64,000 nt of DNA from Micromonospora peucetia (GTDB lineage Bacteria; Actinomycetota; Actinomycetes; Mycobacteriales; Micromonosporaceae). The notes below the pieces were generated by a model. It worked only from the letters and a program-made list of their open reading frames with translations, ran no database searches and had not been told where the DNA came from. Location: positions 682,001-746,000 of the forward strand of contig NZ_FMIC01000002.1 of NCBI RefSeq assembly GCF_900091625.1. Direction: 5' to 3'. Within the stretch, counting starts at the first letter, position 1; each line of letters starts with the position of its first letter. Below are positions 52,009 through 60,200 of the stretch, one piece after another. A program made the position numbers and the translations under genes.

Positions 52009-53378
52009 AGTTCGGCCTGGACCTTCTTGACCTGCTCCGCCATCCCCTTCGTCACCTGAGCGGGCGACTCCCCGGCGTAGAGACGCTCAAGGAACTGCGC
52101 GAGCACGCCCTGCGCGGTGACCGCCCCCGCCAGCGGCGAGTCCTTCGTACCCATGCCCCACAGGCCCACGGCGTTCATGCCGTCACGGATCTGGGTGACC
52201 ATCTCCGGGCCGTACAGCTCGGCGACGGAGCTCTTGGCCTCCGGCCCGATGCCGAGCTTGCCCCAGGCGTCGAGGTAGGCGTTCGGGTCGGCCTTGGTCC
52301 CGTTGCGCAGCGGAATCCGGCCCTCGGTCGCCGAGGCGACCGTGTCCGAGTAGCCGTCCTCCAGCATGAACTTGATGAACTCCTTCGCACCGGCCGTGTT
52401 GGCGCCCTCGGGGATGCCGTAGCCGAGCGTCGCGCCGTACTGCGCCGGGTGGTTCCGGTCGAGCACCGTGATGAACCCCGAGTTCTTGGAGAGGAACGTC
52501 GGGTCGGCCTTGCACTGCGTGCAGGTCGGCGGGTTCGCCTTGTCCAGGCCGGCCAGCTCGTCGAGGATGTGGGTCGAGAAGAGCAGCATCGAGGACTTGC
52601 CGGCGAGGTACGCCGCCCGGGCGCTGGTCACGTCGAAGTCGCCCTGCCTGCTGGAGTCGCGCAGGACCTTGAACAGCTCGGCGGCCCGGGTGCACTCGGG
52701 CGAGTCGATGGTGACCGCGCCCTCCCGTACGAGCTGGCAGCCCGCGCTCTGGAACATCGAGTAGATGCCCTCGGTGCCCGACGCGGTGCCGGACTGGGTG
52801 CCCAGGGCGATACCGGTCACGCCGGTCGCCTTCATCGTGGTGGCGGCCGTCGCCACCTCTTCGAGGTTGGTGGGCACCTTGACGTTGGCCGCCTGGAGGA
52901 GGTCCTTGCGGTAGACCAGGAGGTGCACCCAGCCGTCACTCGGCACGGCGCCGGCCTTGCCGTCCAGGCTGAACGCCTTCAGGGCGTTCGCGTTGAACGT
53001 CTCGGCGCCGAGGTCGCTGACGACCTCCTCGGCGGCCTTCGTGTTCAGCAGCCCCTGGGATCGCCAGGCGGCCGTGGAGTTGGAACTGTGCAGCATCACG
53101 TCGGGCACGTCCCCGGAGGCGGCACCGGTCGCCAGCGACTGCTGCTGGTCGGTCTCGCTGAGCGGCACGACCTTGACCTTGATGCCGGTCTTCTCGGTGA
53201 ACCGGGCCGCGACCTTCTCCTGCGCCGCGACCCGCTGCGGGGTCGTCTGCGGCGTCCAGAAGGTGATCTCCTTGGCCTTCTCGGCCTCGGACTCGGACCC
53301 GCCGCACGCGACGAGTGTGCTGAGCGCGGTCGCGGCGGCGATCGCCACCGCCAACCGGCGCTTTGTCAGGTGGCCCAT
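52005..53378 (-). CDS. Sugar ABC transporter substrate-binding lipoprotein
   Basis: The 457-residue protein has a lipoprotein signal (MGHLTKRRLAVAIAAATALS then lipobox TLVAC, Cys near 25) and a family 1 binding-protein fold (EITFWTPQT, FTEKTGIKVKVV, DVPDVMLHSSNSTAAW, GTLGYGIPEGANTAGAKEF region). It captures an oligosaccharide or glycoside for the two permeases. ATG 53378 follows GAGGAGAG. It lies 35 bp from the secreted phosphodiesterase gene, so it is probably in the same transcript. A Cys pair (TCTQC) in the middle may form a disulfide. Confidence 0.9.
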   Translation of the reverse strand: MGHLTKRRLAVAIAAATALSTLVACGGSESEAEKAKEITFWTPQTTPQRVAAQEKVAARFTEKTGIKVKVVPLSETDQQQSLATGAASGDVPDVMLHSSNSTAAWRSQGLLNTKAAEEVVSDLGAETFNANALKAFSLDGKAGAVPSDGWVHLLVYRKDLLQAANVKVPTNLEEVATAATTMKATGVTGIALGTQSGTASGTEGIYSMFQSAGCQLVREGAVTIDSPECTRAAELFKVLRDSSRQGDFDVTSARAAYLAGKSSMLLFSTHILDELAGLDKANPPTCTQCKADPTFLSKNSGFITVLDRNHPAQYGATLGYGIPEGANTAGAKEFIKFMLEDGYSDTVASATEGRIPLRNGTKADPNAYLDAWGKLGIGPEAKSSVAELYGPEMVTQIRDGMNAVGLWGMGTKDSPLAGAVTAQGVLAQFLERLYAGESPAQVTKGMAEQVKKVQAEL

Positions 53379-53413
53379 TTTCTGTCTCTCCTCGATCTGC
53401 GTTGTGACGGCGG

Positions 53414-54751
53414 TCAGGACCGCTTGATTGCCCCGCGCATGACGCGCCCCTGCGAGTTCGCCGGCGGCTGCACGCCGAGCAGGGCGCTGATGGTGGCGGC
53501 CACGTCGACCAGGCCGACGTTGCGCAGCGGGACGCCGCGGCGGACCCCGGCGCCGGAGAGCACCATCGGGACCTGCGCCTCCGGCAGCGCGCCGTGCGAG
53601 GCGCGCGGGGCGCCGTCGACGAGCGTGGACAGGTGGTACGGCTCGACCGGCTCGACGACGAGGTCACCGAGCTTGTCGCTGGCGTTCAGCCGGCGCAGGT
53701 CCTGCTGGTCGCGGACGGCGGCGATCCCCGGGATGTCCCTGATGAGCTTGGCGATGCGGCGCGCGTTCTTCGCCGTGTCCGCCCCGCCGCGCAGGGTGAT
53801 GTCGGCGGTACGCGGCGACGCGACGATGACGATCTCGCTCGTCGGGTCCGGCACGCCGCCCGAGGAGGAGATCACCTGGACCTTGAAGCCCGTCCCGGAC
53901 AGCCGGTCGAGCACCTCGGGCAGCAGCGGAATGGTCCACTCCCGGGCGCCGTGGTCGGCGGTGACGAGGAAGGCCGTCCGGTCCAGGATGCCGGCCTCGC
54001 GGGCGGCGTCGCGGACCCGCCCGATCTGGGCGTCCACCCGGGCCAGGGCGGCCGGCAGGTCGGGGTCGGAGAAGCCGTCGTCGTGCAGCGCGCCGTCGAC
54101 GTCGTCGCAGTAGACGGTGATCAGGTCCGGGATCGCGGCCGGGTCGACCATCGTGCCGCCGGAGTTGACCGGCTCGCCACGCAGCAGCGCGATCGCCTGG
54201 TCGGCGCGGGCCTCGCAGTTTCCGCCCGGCTGGGTGTACAGCGCGGCGGGGTCACCGTACGTGGCGCCGTAGTTCTGCACCGCGTACCACTGGAGGTAGG
54301 CGGAGGTGCGGTCCTGCCGCTTCAGCGAGTGGGCGATCGTCTCGACGCCGGGCTCGATGTACCGCTCCTGGGAGACGCCACGATCGGACTCGTGGTTGTA
54401 GTAGTAGCCGGTGTTGCGGTGCACGGCCGGGTACGCCCCGGTCGCGGTCGTCGTCCGCGACGAGTTGGAGTACGACGAGTAGGACCCGTCGGCCACGCCG
54501 TACGTGCCGGCCTCGATCAGCGCCCGGAGGTTCGGCAGCTCCGCCAGGTCGGCGTAGCGACCGTTGAGGAAGCGCGGGTCGAACCCGTCGAAGTCGAACA
54601 TGATCACGTGCTGTGCGGGTCGCGTCCCGCTCGCCGTCGCGGCCGGCGAGGACACTGCCGGAGTCGCCGGTAGTGCCGTCGCCGCGAGCACTACGACCGC
54701 GCCCGCCGCGACGGCCTTGACCGCGCTCGAACGCCTGATCGGATGCGTCAC
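53414..54751 (-). CDS. Secreted alkaline-phosphatase-fold phosphodiesterase
   Basis: The 445-residue protein has a signal peptide (SSAVKAVAAGAVVVLAATA, Ala-rich cleavage) and a type I phosphodiesterase/nucleotide pyrophosphatase fold. Marks are metal site VIMFDFDGFDPRFL, nucleophile region SNSSRTTTATGAYP, YCDDVDGALHDDGF and VTADHGAREW, with the late ASHGALPEAQVPM. The nucleophile appears to be Thr or Ser in the SRTTTATG stretch. It hydrolyses a phosphate or sulfate ester outside the cell. GTG 54751 has GAGGAGG six bases upstream. As first gene of the sugar operon it may release the glycan that is then imported; the exact substrate is unknown. Confidence 0.82.
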   Translation of the reverse strand: MTHPIRRSSAVKAVAAGAVVVLAATALPATPAVSSPAATASGTRPAQHVIMFDFDGFDPRFLNGRYADLAELPNLRALIEAGTYGVADGSYSSYSNSSRTTTATGAYPAVHRNTGYYYNHESDRGVSQERYIEPGVETIAHSLKRQDRTSAYLQWYAVQNYGATYGDPAALYTQPGGNCEARADQAIALLRGEPVNSGGTMVDPAAIPDLITVYCDDVDGALHDDGFSDPDLPAALARVDAQIGRVRDAAREAGILDRTAFLVTADHGAREWTIPLLPEVLDRLSGTGFKVQVISSSGGVPDPTSEIVIVASPRTADITLRGGADTAKNARRIAKLIRDIPGIAAVRDQQDLRRLNASDKLGDLVVEPVEPYHLSTLVDGAPRASHGALPEAQVPMVLSGAGVRRGVPLRNVGLVDVAATISALLGVQPPANSQGRVMRGAIKRS

Positions 54752-54819
54752 CTTCTGCCTCCTCGAACCCTAGGACCCGTGGGCGAGAGTCTGCCGGAGA
54801 CACGAGGGAGATTGTCAAG

Positions 54820-54834
54820 ATCTCAGTGTGAGAT
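54820..54834. promoter_or_regulatory. Palindromic operator at the asnC-type start
   Basis: ATCTCAGTGTGAGAT is a perfect palindrome with a GTG centre. It overlaps the first base of the regulator start codon at 54833 and lies about 70 bp from the divergent phosphodiesterase start. It is well placed for autoregulation and control of the sugar operon. Confidence 0.5.
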
Positions 54835-55930
54835 GCAAGATACCCGCATGGCAAACCTCTCTGGTGACGGGAACGGTCGATCCTTGGACGAACTCGACCG
54901 GCAGATCGTCGGCGCCCTGCTCGCTCATCCGCGGGCCACCCACGCACAGATCGGCGAGGCGGTGTTCACCTCGGAGGCGACCGTCTCCCGGCGGGTCCCG
55001 CGGCTGCTCCGCAGCGGCGCGGTACGGATCATCGGGGTCATGGACGGCGAGGCGACCCGCCGGGCGCGATCGTTGTTCGTCCGACTGCGCTGCCGCCCGG
55101 ACGCCGCCGGCCGCTCCGCCGAGCACCTGGCCCGCTGGCAGGAGTGCGGGTCGGTCAAGCTGCTCACGGGCACCGTCGACTGCCTGGCCGAGGTCTCCTA
55201 CACCTCCAACGAGCACCTGCTCCAGCTCATGTTCGAGCAACTGCCCGGCCTGGACGGCGTTCTCGCCATCTGGAGCAACCAGGTGATCCGCAGGTTCTCC
55301 ACGCCGCACAACTGGAGCCCGCAACTGCTGCCGGCGGAGGTCGTCGACGAACTGCGGTCGCAGCGGACGGATCAGTGGAACGAACACACACCCGTCGAAA
55401 CGCCGTCGCGGCTCAGCCGGCTCGACGAGCTGATCATCGCCGGCCTCGCCACGGAAGGCCGGCAGGGCTGGCAGCAGCTCGCCGAGCGGTGCGGCGCGAG
55501 CCCCGCCACCGTCCGGCGGCGGGCCGAGGCGATGATGGCGGCGGGCTTCCTGCGCATGCGAACGGTCGTCGAACCCAACGTCGTCGGGCTCGCGGTGAAC
55601 GCGTTCATCACCCTCAGCGTCAACCCCGCGCAGCTCGGGCAGGCCGGCGAACTGCTCGCCGCGCACCCCGCCGTACTCATGATCGCCGCGACGACCGGAG
55701 ACCGGAACCTGTGCGGCGAGATCGCGCTGGAGAGCGACGCCGCGCTGTACGAGTTCCTGTCCCGCACGATCGGCCAGTTGCCCGGCCTGCAACACGCGGA
55801 CGTGGCCGTCGCCCTGCGTTCCGTCAAGCGGGCCGGAATGGTCCTGCCGGCCACGCCCCGGCCCCGAGGTGATCCGTCCGGGGATGCGGGCGCCACCCGG
55901 TCGGCGCGCATCCGCGTGGACCAGGCGTAG
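54833..55930 (+). CDS. Double-module Lrp/AsnC-family regulator
   Basis: The 365-residue protein has two tandem AsnC units: helix-turn-helix 1 (LDELDRQIVGALLAHPRATH, VSRRVPRLLRSGAV) with a ligand domain, then helix-turn-helix 2 (LSRLDELIIAGLATEGRQGW, TVRRRAEAMMAAGFLRM) with a second ligand domain, roughly twice the normal length. It is divergent from the sugar operon and probably represses it. ATG 54833 lies in a palindrome and lacks a ribosome site; ATG 54848 is the alternative. A leaderless message is possible. Such double regulators in actinomycetes often control sugar or amino sugar genes. Confidence 0.85.
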   Translation: MQDTRMANLSGDGNGRSLDELDRQIVGALLAHPRATHAQIGEAVFTSEATVSRRVPRLLRSGAVRIIGVMDGEATRRARSLFVRLRCRPDAAGRSAEHLARWQECGSVKLLTGTVDCLAEVSYTSNEHLLQLMFEQLPGLDGVLAIWSNQVIRRFSTPHNWSPQLLPAEVVDELRSQRTDQWNEHTPVETPSRLSRLDELIIAGLATEGRQGWQQLAERCGASPATVRRRAEAMMAAGFLRMRTVVEPNVVGLAVNAFITLSVNPAQLGQAGELLAAHPAVLMIAATTGDRNLCGEIALESDAALYEFLSRTIGQLPGLQHADVAVALRSVKRAGMVLPATPRPRGDPSGDAGATRSARIRVDQA

Positions 55931-55998
55931 GCGGTGCCCGAATCCGGTGGTGAAGCCCGAGCATGGCCCGGGCGTGGGATCACCCCGGCCTCCGGCGC

Positions 55999-57294
55999 TC
56001 ATGCCGCACTCCCTCCCCGGCCCTCCTCGACCTGGACGGGAACGGTGCTGACCTCGAGGACGGCGAGGGCATCCGCACCGGCCCGTCGGGCCTCGGCGAC
56101 GGTCCGGCCGATCGTGGCCACCCTGGCGGCCGCGTCCGGCAGGGAAACCAGTTCCCCCACCTGGTCTCCCTCGGCGACGGAGACCTCCAGGGCCAGGACA
56201 CCGGCCCGGGCCCGTGCGGCCTCGGCGCCGGTGACCGCCGTCACCCGCCCTGGCCGGACCCGCTTGGTCAGCATCATCGCGGCCGATTGCGGCCGGGCCG
56301 GCGGTGCCACGTCCAGCGGCTCGCCGGACATCACGGCCAGGTACGCCGCGACGATGTCGTAGGAGTAGGCGTACCCGATCATCACCATGATCTGGTTGCC
56401 GGCGAGGCGACCCGCGCACTCCACCAGCCGGGCTACGCCGTCCTCCAGGATCCACTCGCTGTGGATGAAACCCGTGTCGAAGTCGACGGCGGCGACCAGC
56501 CGCTCCGCTGCCGCGACCAGGGTGGCGTACCGCGCCGGCGGCAGGTCCGGATCGATGGTCTCGGTCATCGGCACCGGATGCGAGCCCGAGGCGACGTCGG
56601 TGGCGACGACGGTACGGAAGAGCACCTCTCCCCGGCGGACCAGCAGGTTCACGTTGAACTGCCGCCCGGCCATGCGCCGTTCGACCAGGTAGGACTCGGC
56701 CGTCGGCGCACGCGTGCTGCTGTGCGCCGGTCGGGCGACCATCCGCTCCCAGCCCGCCGCGACCTCGGCGGCGCCCGCGACGACCTGCACCCCGGAGGAT
56801 CCCGCCCGCGCGGTCGGCTTGAGCACCAGTCCGCCGGGGACCCGCTCGGCGAAGGCCACCGCGTCGGCGGCCGAGCGGACACGCCGCCATTGCGGGCCGG
56901 CGACGCCACCGGCCTCCGCCACCTGGCGGAGCAGGAACTTGTCGTAGAGGATCTCCGCCGCGGCCGGTCCGGCGCCGGGCAGGCCGAGGCGCTGGGCCAG
57001 CCGTGCCGCGAACGCCATCCCCGCGTCGTCGACCGGGACGACCGCCCGGATCGGCAGGTCCGGATGCCAGACGTGGAACAGGTCGGCCGCCAGCGGGCGG
57101 CGGAAGTCCAGTTCGTACAGGTCGTACTCGGGGCAGTGGGCGGCGAGATGCTCGCGGGCGCCCCGGGCGTACGCCACGGCCGGCTCCTCGACGATGATCA
57201 CCCGCAGGTCGCCGAGGGTACGGCGCAGCAACGGCAGCCAACCCGGCAGGTACCCGACGAGGATCAGGGCCGGCCGATCGTCCGGACTGGTCAC
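55999..57294 (-). CDS. ATP-grasp ligase
   Basis: The 431-residue protein has the ATP-grasp core: LYDKFLLRQVAEAGGVAGP, GGLVLKPTARAGSSGVQVV (nucleotide-binding Lys and loop), YLVERRMAGRQFNVNLLVRR, and the metal-binding GFIHSEWILEDGVARLVECA with LAGNQI. Members ligate a carboxylate to an amine or thiol with ATP, often forming a dipeptide. GTG 57294 overlaps the NRPS stop (GTGA). It probably joins an amino acid to the NRPS product or makes an unusual dipeptide building block. No substrate can be named. Confidence 0.87.
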   Translation of the reverse strand: MTSPDDRPALILVGYLPGWLPLLRRTLGDLRVIIVEEPAVAYARGAREHLAAHCPEYDLYELDFRRPLAADLFHVWHPDLPIRAVVPVDDAGMAFAARLAQRLGLPGAGPAAAEILYDKFLLRQVAEAGGVAGPQWRRVRSAADAVAFAERVPGGLVLKPTARAGSSGVQVVAGAAEVAAGWERMVARPAHSSTRAPTAESYLVERRMAGRQFNVNLLVRRGEVLFRTVVATDVASGSHPVPMTETIDPDLPPARYATLVAAAERLVAAVDFDTGFIHSEWILEDGVARLVECAGRLAGNQIMVMIGYAYSYDIVAAYLAVMSGEPLDVAPPARPQSAAMMLTKRVRPGRVTAVTGAEAARARAGVLALEVSVAEGDQVGELVSLPDAAARVATIGRTVAEARRAGADALAVLEVSTVPVQVEEGRGGSAA

Positions 57295-60200
57295 CGGGGA
57301 TTCTCCTCTCTCGATGGCTTGGTTCCGACCCGGTCGATGGCCGCCGCCAGCGATCGGACGGTCGGATTCTGGAACAGGGTGGCCAGCCCGACCGGAGCAC
57401 CCAGGGCACGGCTGAGCCGGGCCTCCACCTCGATCAGCCTGAGCGACGAACCACCGGCATCGAAGAAGTTGACATCCGGTCCGAGGGTGTCGCGGTCCAG
57501 GGCGGCGGCGCAGACCCGCTCGACCAGCGACACCATGGGCCCGTCGGCCCGTACGGTGGCCTTGGCAGCGATCGCGCGCAGCGCGGCGACGTCCGGCTTG
57601 CCGTTCGGGGTGAGCGGCATGGCCGCCAGGATCCGCAGGTCGGCGGGGTGCATGGTGGCCGGCAGCAGGTCGGCGAGGTGCCCGCGCAGCCCGTCCCCGG
57701 TCAGCTCCGGTGACCCGGCGACGTACGCGGTGACCCCGTCGGGCTCGTCGGCGAGCACAAGGCAGTCGGTCACGTCGGGGTGCTCCCGCAGCACCGCCTC
57801 GATCTCGTCCAGCTCGACCCGGGTGCCGTTGAGGCTGACCTGCCGGTCGGCCCGGCCCCGGAACTCGATGGTGCCGTCCGGCCGGGCCAGCCCGAGGTCC
57901 CCGGTCCGGTAGACCCGCACCCCGTCCTCGCCGTGCGGGTCCGGCCCGAACCGGTGGGCCGTGCCGGTCGGGTCCCCCGGATACCCGAGGGCCAGGTACG
58001 GGCTGCGGACCCGGATCTCACCCACCGCGTTGACCGGCACCGGACGCCCGTCGTCGTCGGTGAGCAGGATCTCGGCGGTGGGCGAGGTCGGACCGACCAG
58101 CGCCCGACTGTCGGTGGTCTCCCGGGACCGGGGGTGGCCGTGGTCGATGGTGGCGGCCACCTGGGGCGTCTCGGTGGCACCGTAGTGCGACACCACCCGC
58201 GCCCCGGGACAGAGCTGGGCGACACCGGCGACGTCCCGAGCGTCCACCGCGCCGCCGCCGAAGGCGACCAGCCGGACGTCGACGAGCCGGAGGCCAGCCG
58301 CCTGACCCGCCGCGACGAGCAGCCGCCCCAGGGCGGGACTCAGGTGCAGAACGGTGATCCGCCGGTCGGCGAGCCAGCGGACCAGCGCGGTCGGCGACGC
58401 CGCCTCCGAGGCTGCCGGCAGGTGCACCGGCGCACCCACCGCCACCGCTACCAGCACCTCACGGAGCAGGGGGTCATGGCCGACCCCGGCGAGCGCGGAG
58501 AACCGGTCCTCCCCGGTCAGCCGGTACGCGGCCGGGTACCACTGGAGCAGGGCCGCCAGCGGGGCCGCCGAGGCGGCCACCGCCCGGGGACGACCGGTGC
58601 TGCCGGAGGTGAACGCGAGGTAGGCCGTCCCGGCCGGCAGCGATCCCGTACCGGACACCGGTGCCGCCGCGGCCGGAGCCGCCGGGGTGCCGGTGGCCTG
58701 GTCGAGGCGCACGACCGGGCGGTCGCCGGTGGCATCGACCACGATCGGATCGCCGGCGGCGGCCAGCATCCGCTCTCGGCGGACCGCCGGCAGGTCAGCG
58801 TCGACCAGCAGGAACGTCCTGGCTCCGGCCAGCACGGCCACCAGGGCAGCGACCAGCGCCGGACTCCGGCCACCCAGCACCGCCACCGCACGCCGCCGCC
58901 CAGGGTCGACGCGGTCCAGCGCCGTTGCGAAGTCGACGACGGCCGCGGCGAGCCCGTCGCCTGTCACCGTCCCGTCGCCGGCCAGGACCGCGGGGCGGTT
59001 CCCGGTGCGGCGCAGCGCGGCCAGCAGGGTCCGCCCCAGTTCCGCCGCGGACGAGGTGACCGGCGGGTACGCCCCCCAGGGGGACCGTACCGTGCTCGCG
59101 CCGGCCCGTCCGACATCGCCGAGCAGCCGGCCGGCGTCGCGAGGAAGGTCAGCGAGCACCCGGACGCAGTCGACGGCCAGTGCCTCGATCTGGTCGTGCT
59201 CGAACAGGTCCAGGTCGTAGACCAGCTCCAGCCCCACGCCGTCGCGGTCGTCGGTGAAGTACGCCGAGATGTCGAACAACGCCCCCGGCATCGGCGGGGT
59301 GAGCACCTCGACGGCGGTCCCGGGGCCGAGGTCCAGCGGCGTCGCCGGATACGACAGCAGGTTGCACCAGATCTGGAAGATCGGGTTGGCCGAGGCGACC
59401 CGGGGCGGGGCGAGTTCCCGCACCAGCTCGTCGAAGGGCACGTGCCGGTGGGCCAGGGCCGAGGCGACCTCGGCGGCCACCATGCGCAGGTTGTCCCGCA
59501 CCGACCGGTTGCGGTCCACGGCCAGGCGAAGGACCAGCGAGTTGTTGTAGAAGCCCACCGAGTCGGCCAGGTCGGCGTCGTCCCGGTCCGCGACCGGGGT
59601 GCCGATGACCAGGTCGTCCTGCCCGGTGTACCGGTTGAGCACCGTCGCCAGGCCCAGGGCGAGCAGGGGGAACAGCGGCACCCGGCTACGTACCGCGAGG
59701 TCGCGCAGCTCGCCGGCCACCTGTTCGGGGAGCCGGTGGGCCACCCGACCGGCCCGGAACCGGGGGGTGACCGGGCGGCGGCGGACGAACGGCAGCCGGA
59801 CCGGCTCGGGCAGGTCGGCCAGCCGCTTGCGCCACCAGGCGAGTTCCGACTCGACCACGGCCCGGTGCTCCGGGGACCGGGCGGCGGCGGCGACCGCGGG
59901 GAACTGCACCGGCTCGCGGAGACTCTCGCCCCGGTACGCCCGACCGATGTCGCGCTGCACCACCTCGATGGACCAGCCGTCGACCACGATGTGGTGCCCG
60001 ACCAGGGCGAGCAGGCAGGTGTCCGCTCCGGTGACCAGCACCTCCGCCCGGAACAGGGGGCCGGTGTCCAGCCGGAACGGGCGGCGCACCACCTCATCCG
60101 CCCAGTTCTCGACGGTGCTGGTGGGGTCGGCCACCACCAGGCCGCCGGCCTCCGGCGGGTCCGCCACCAGTTGGACCGGCCGGGCGGCGACCATTCCGAC

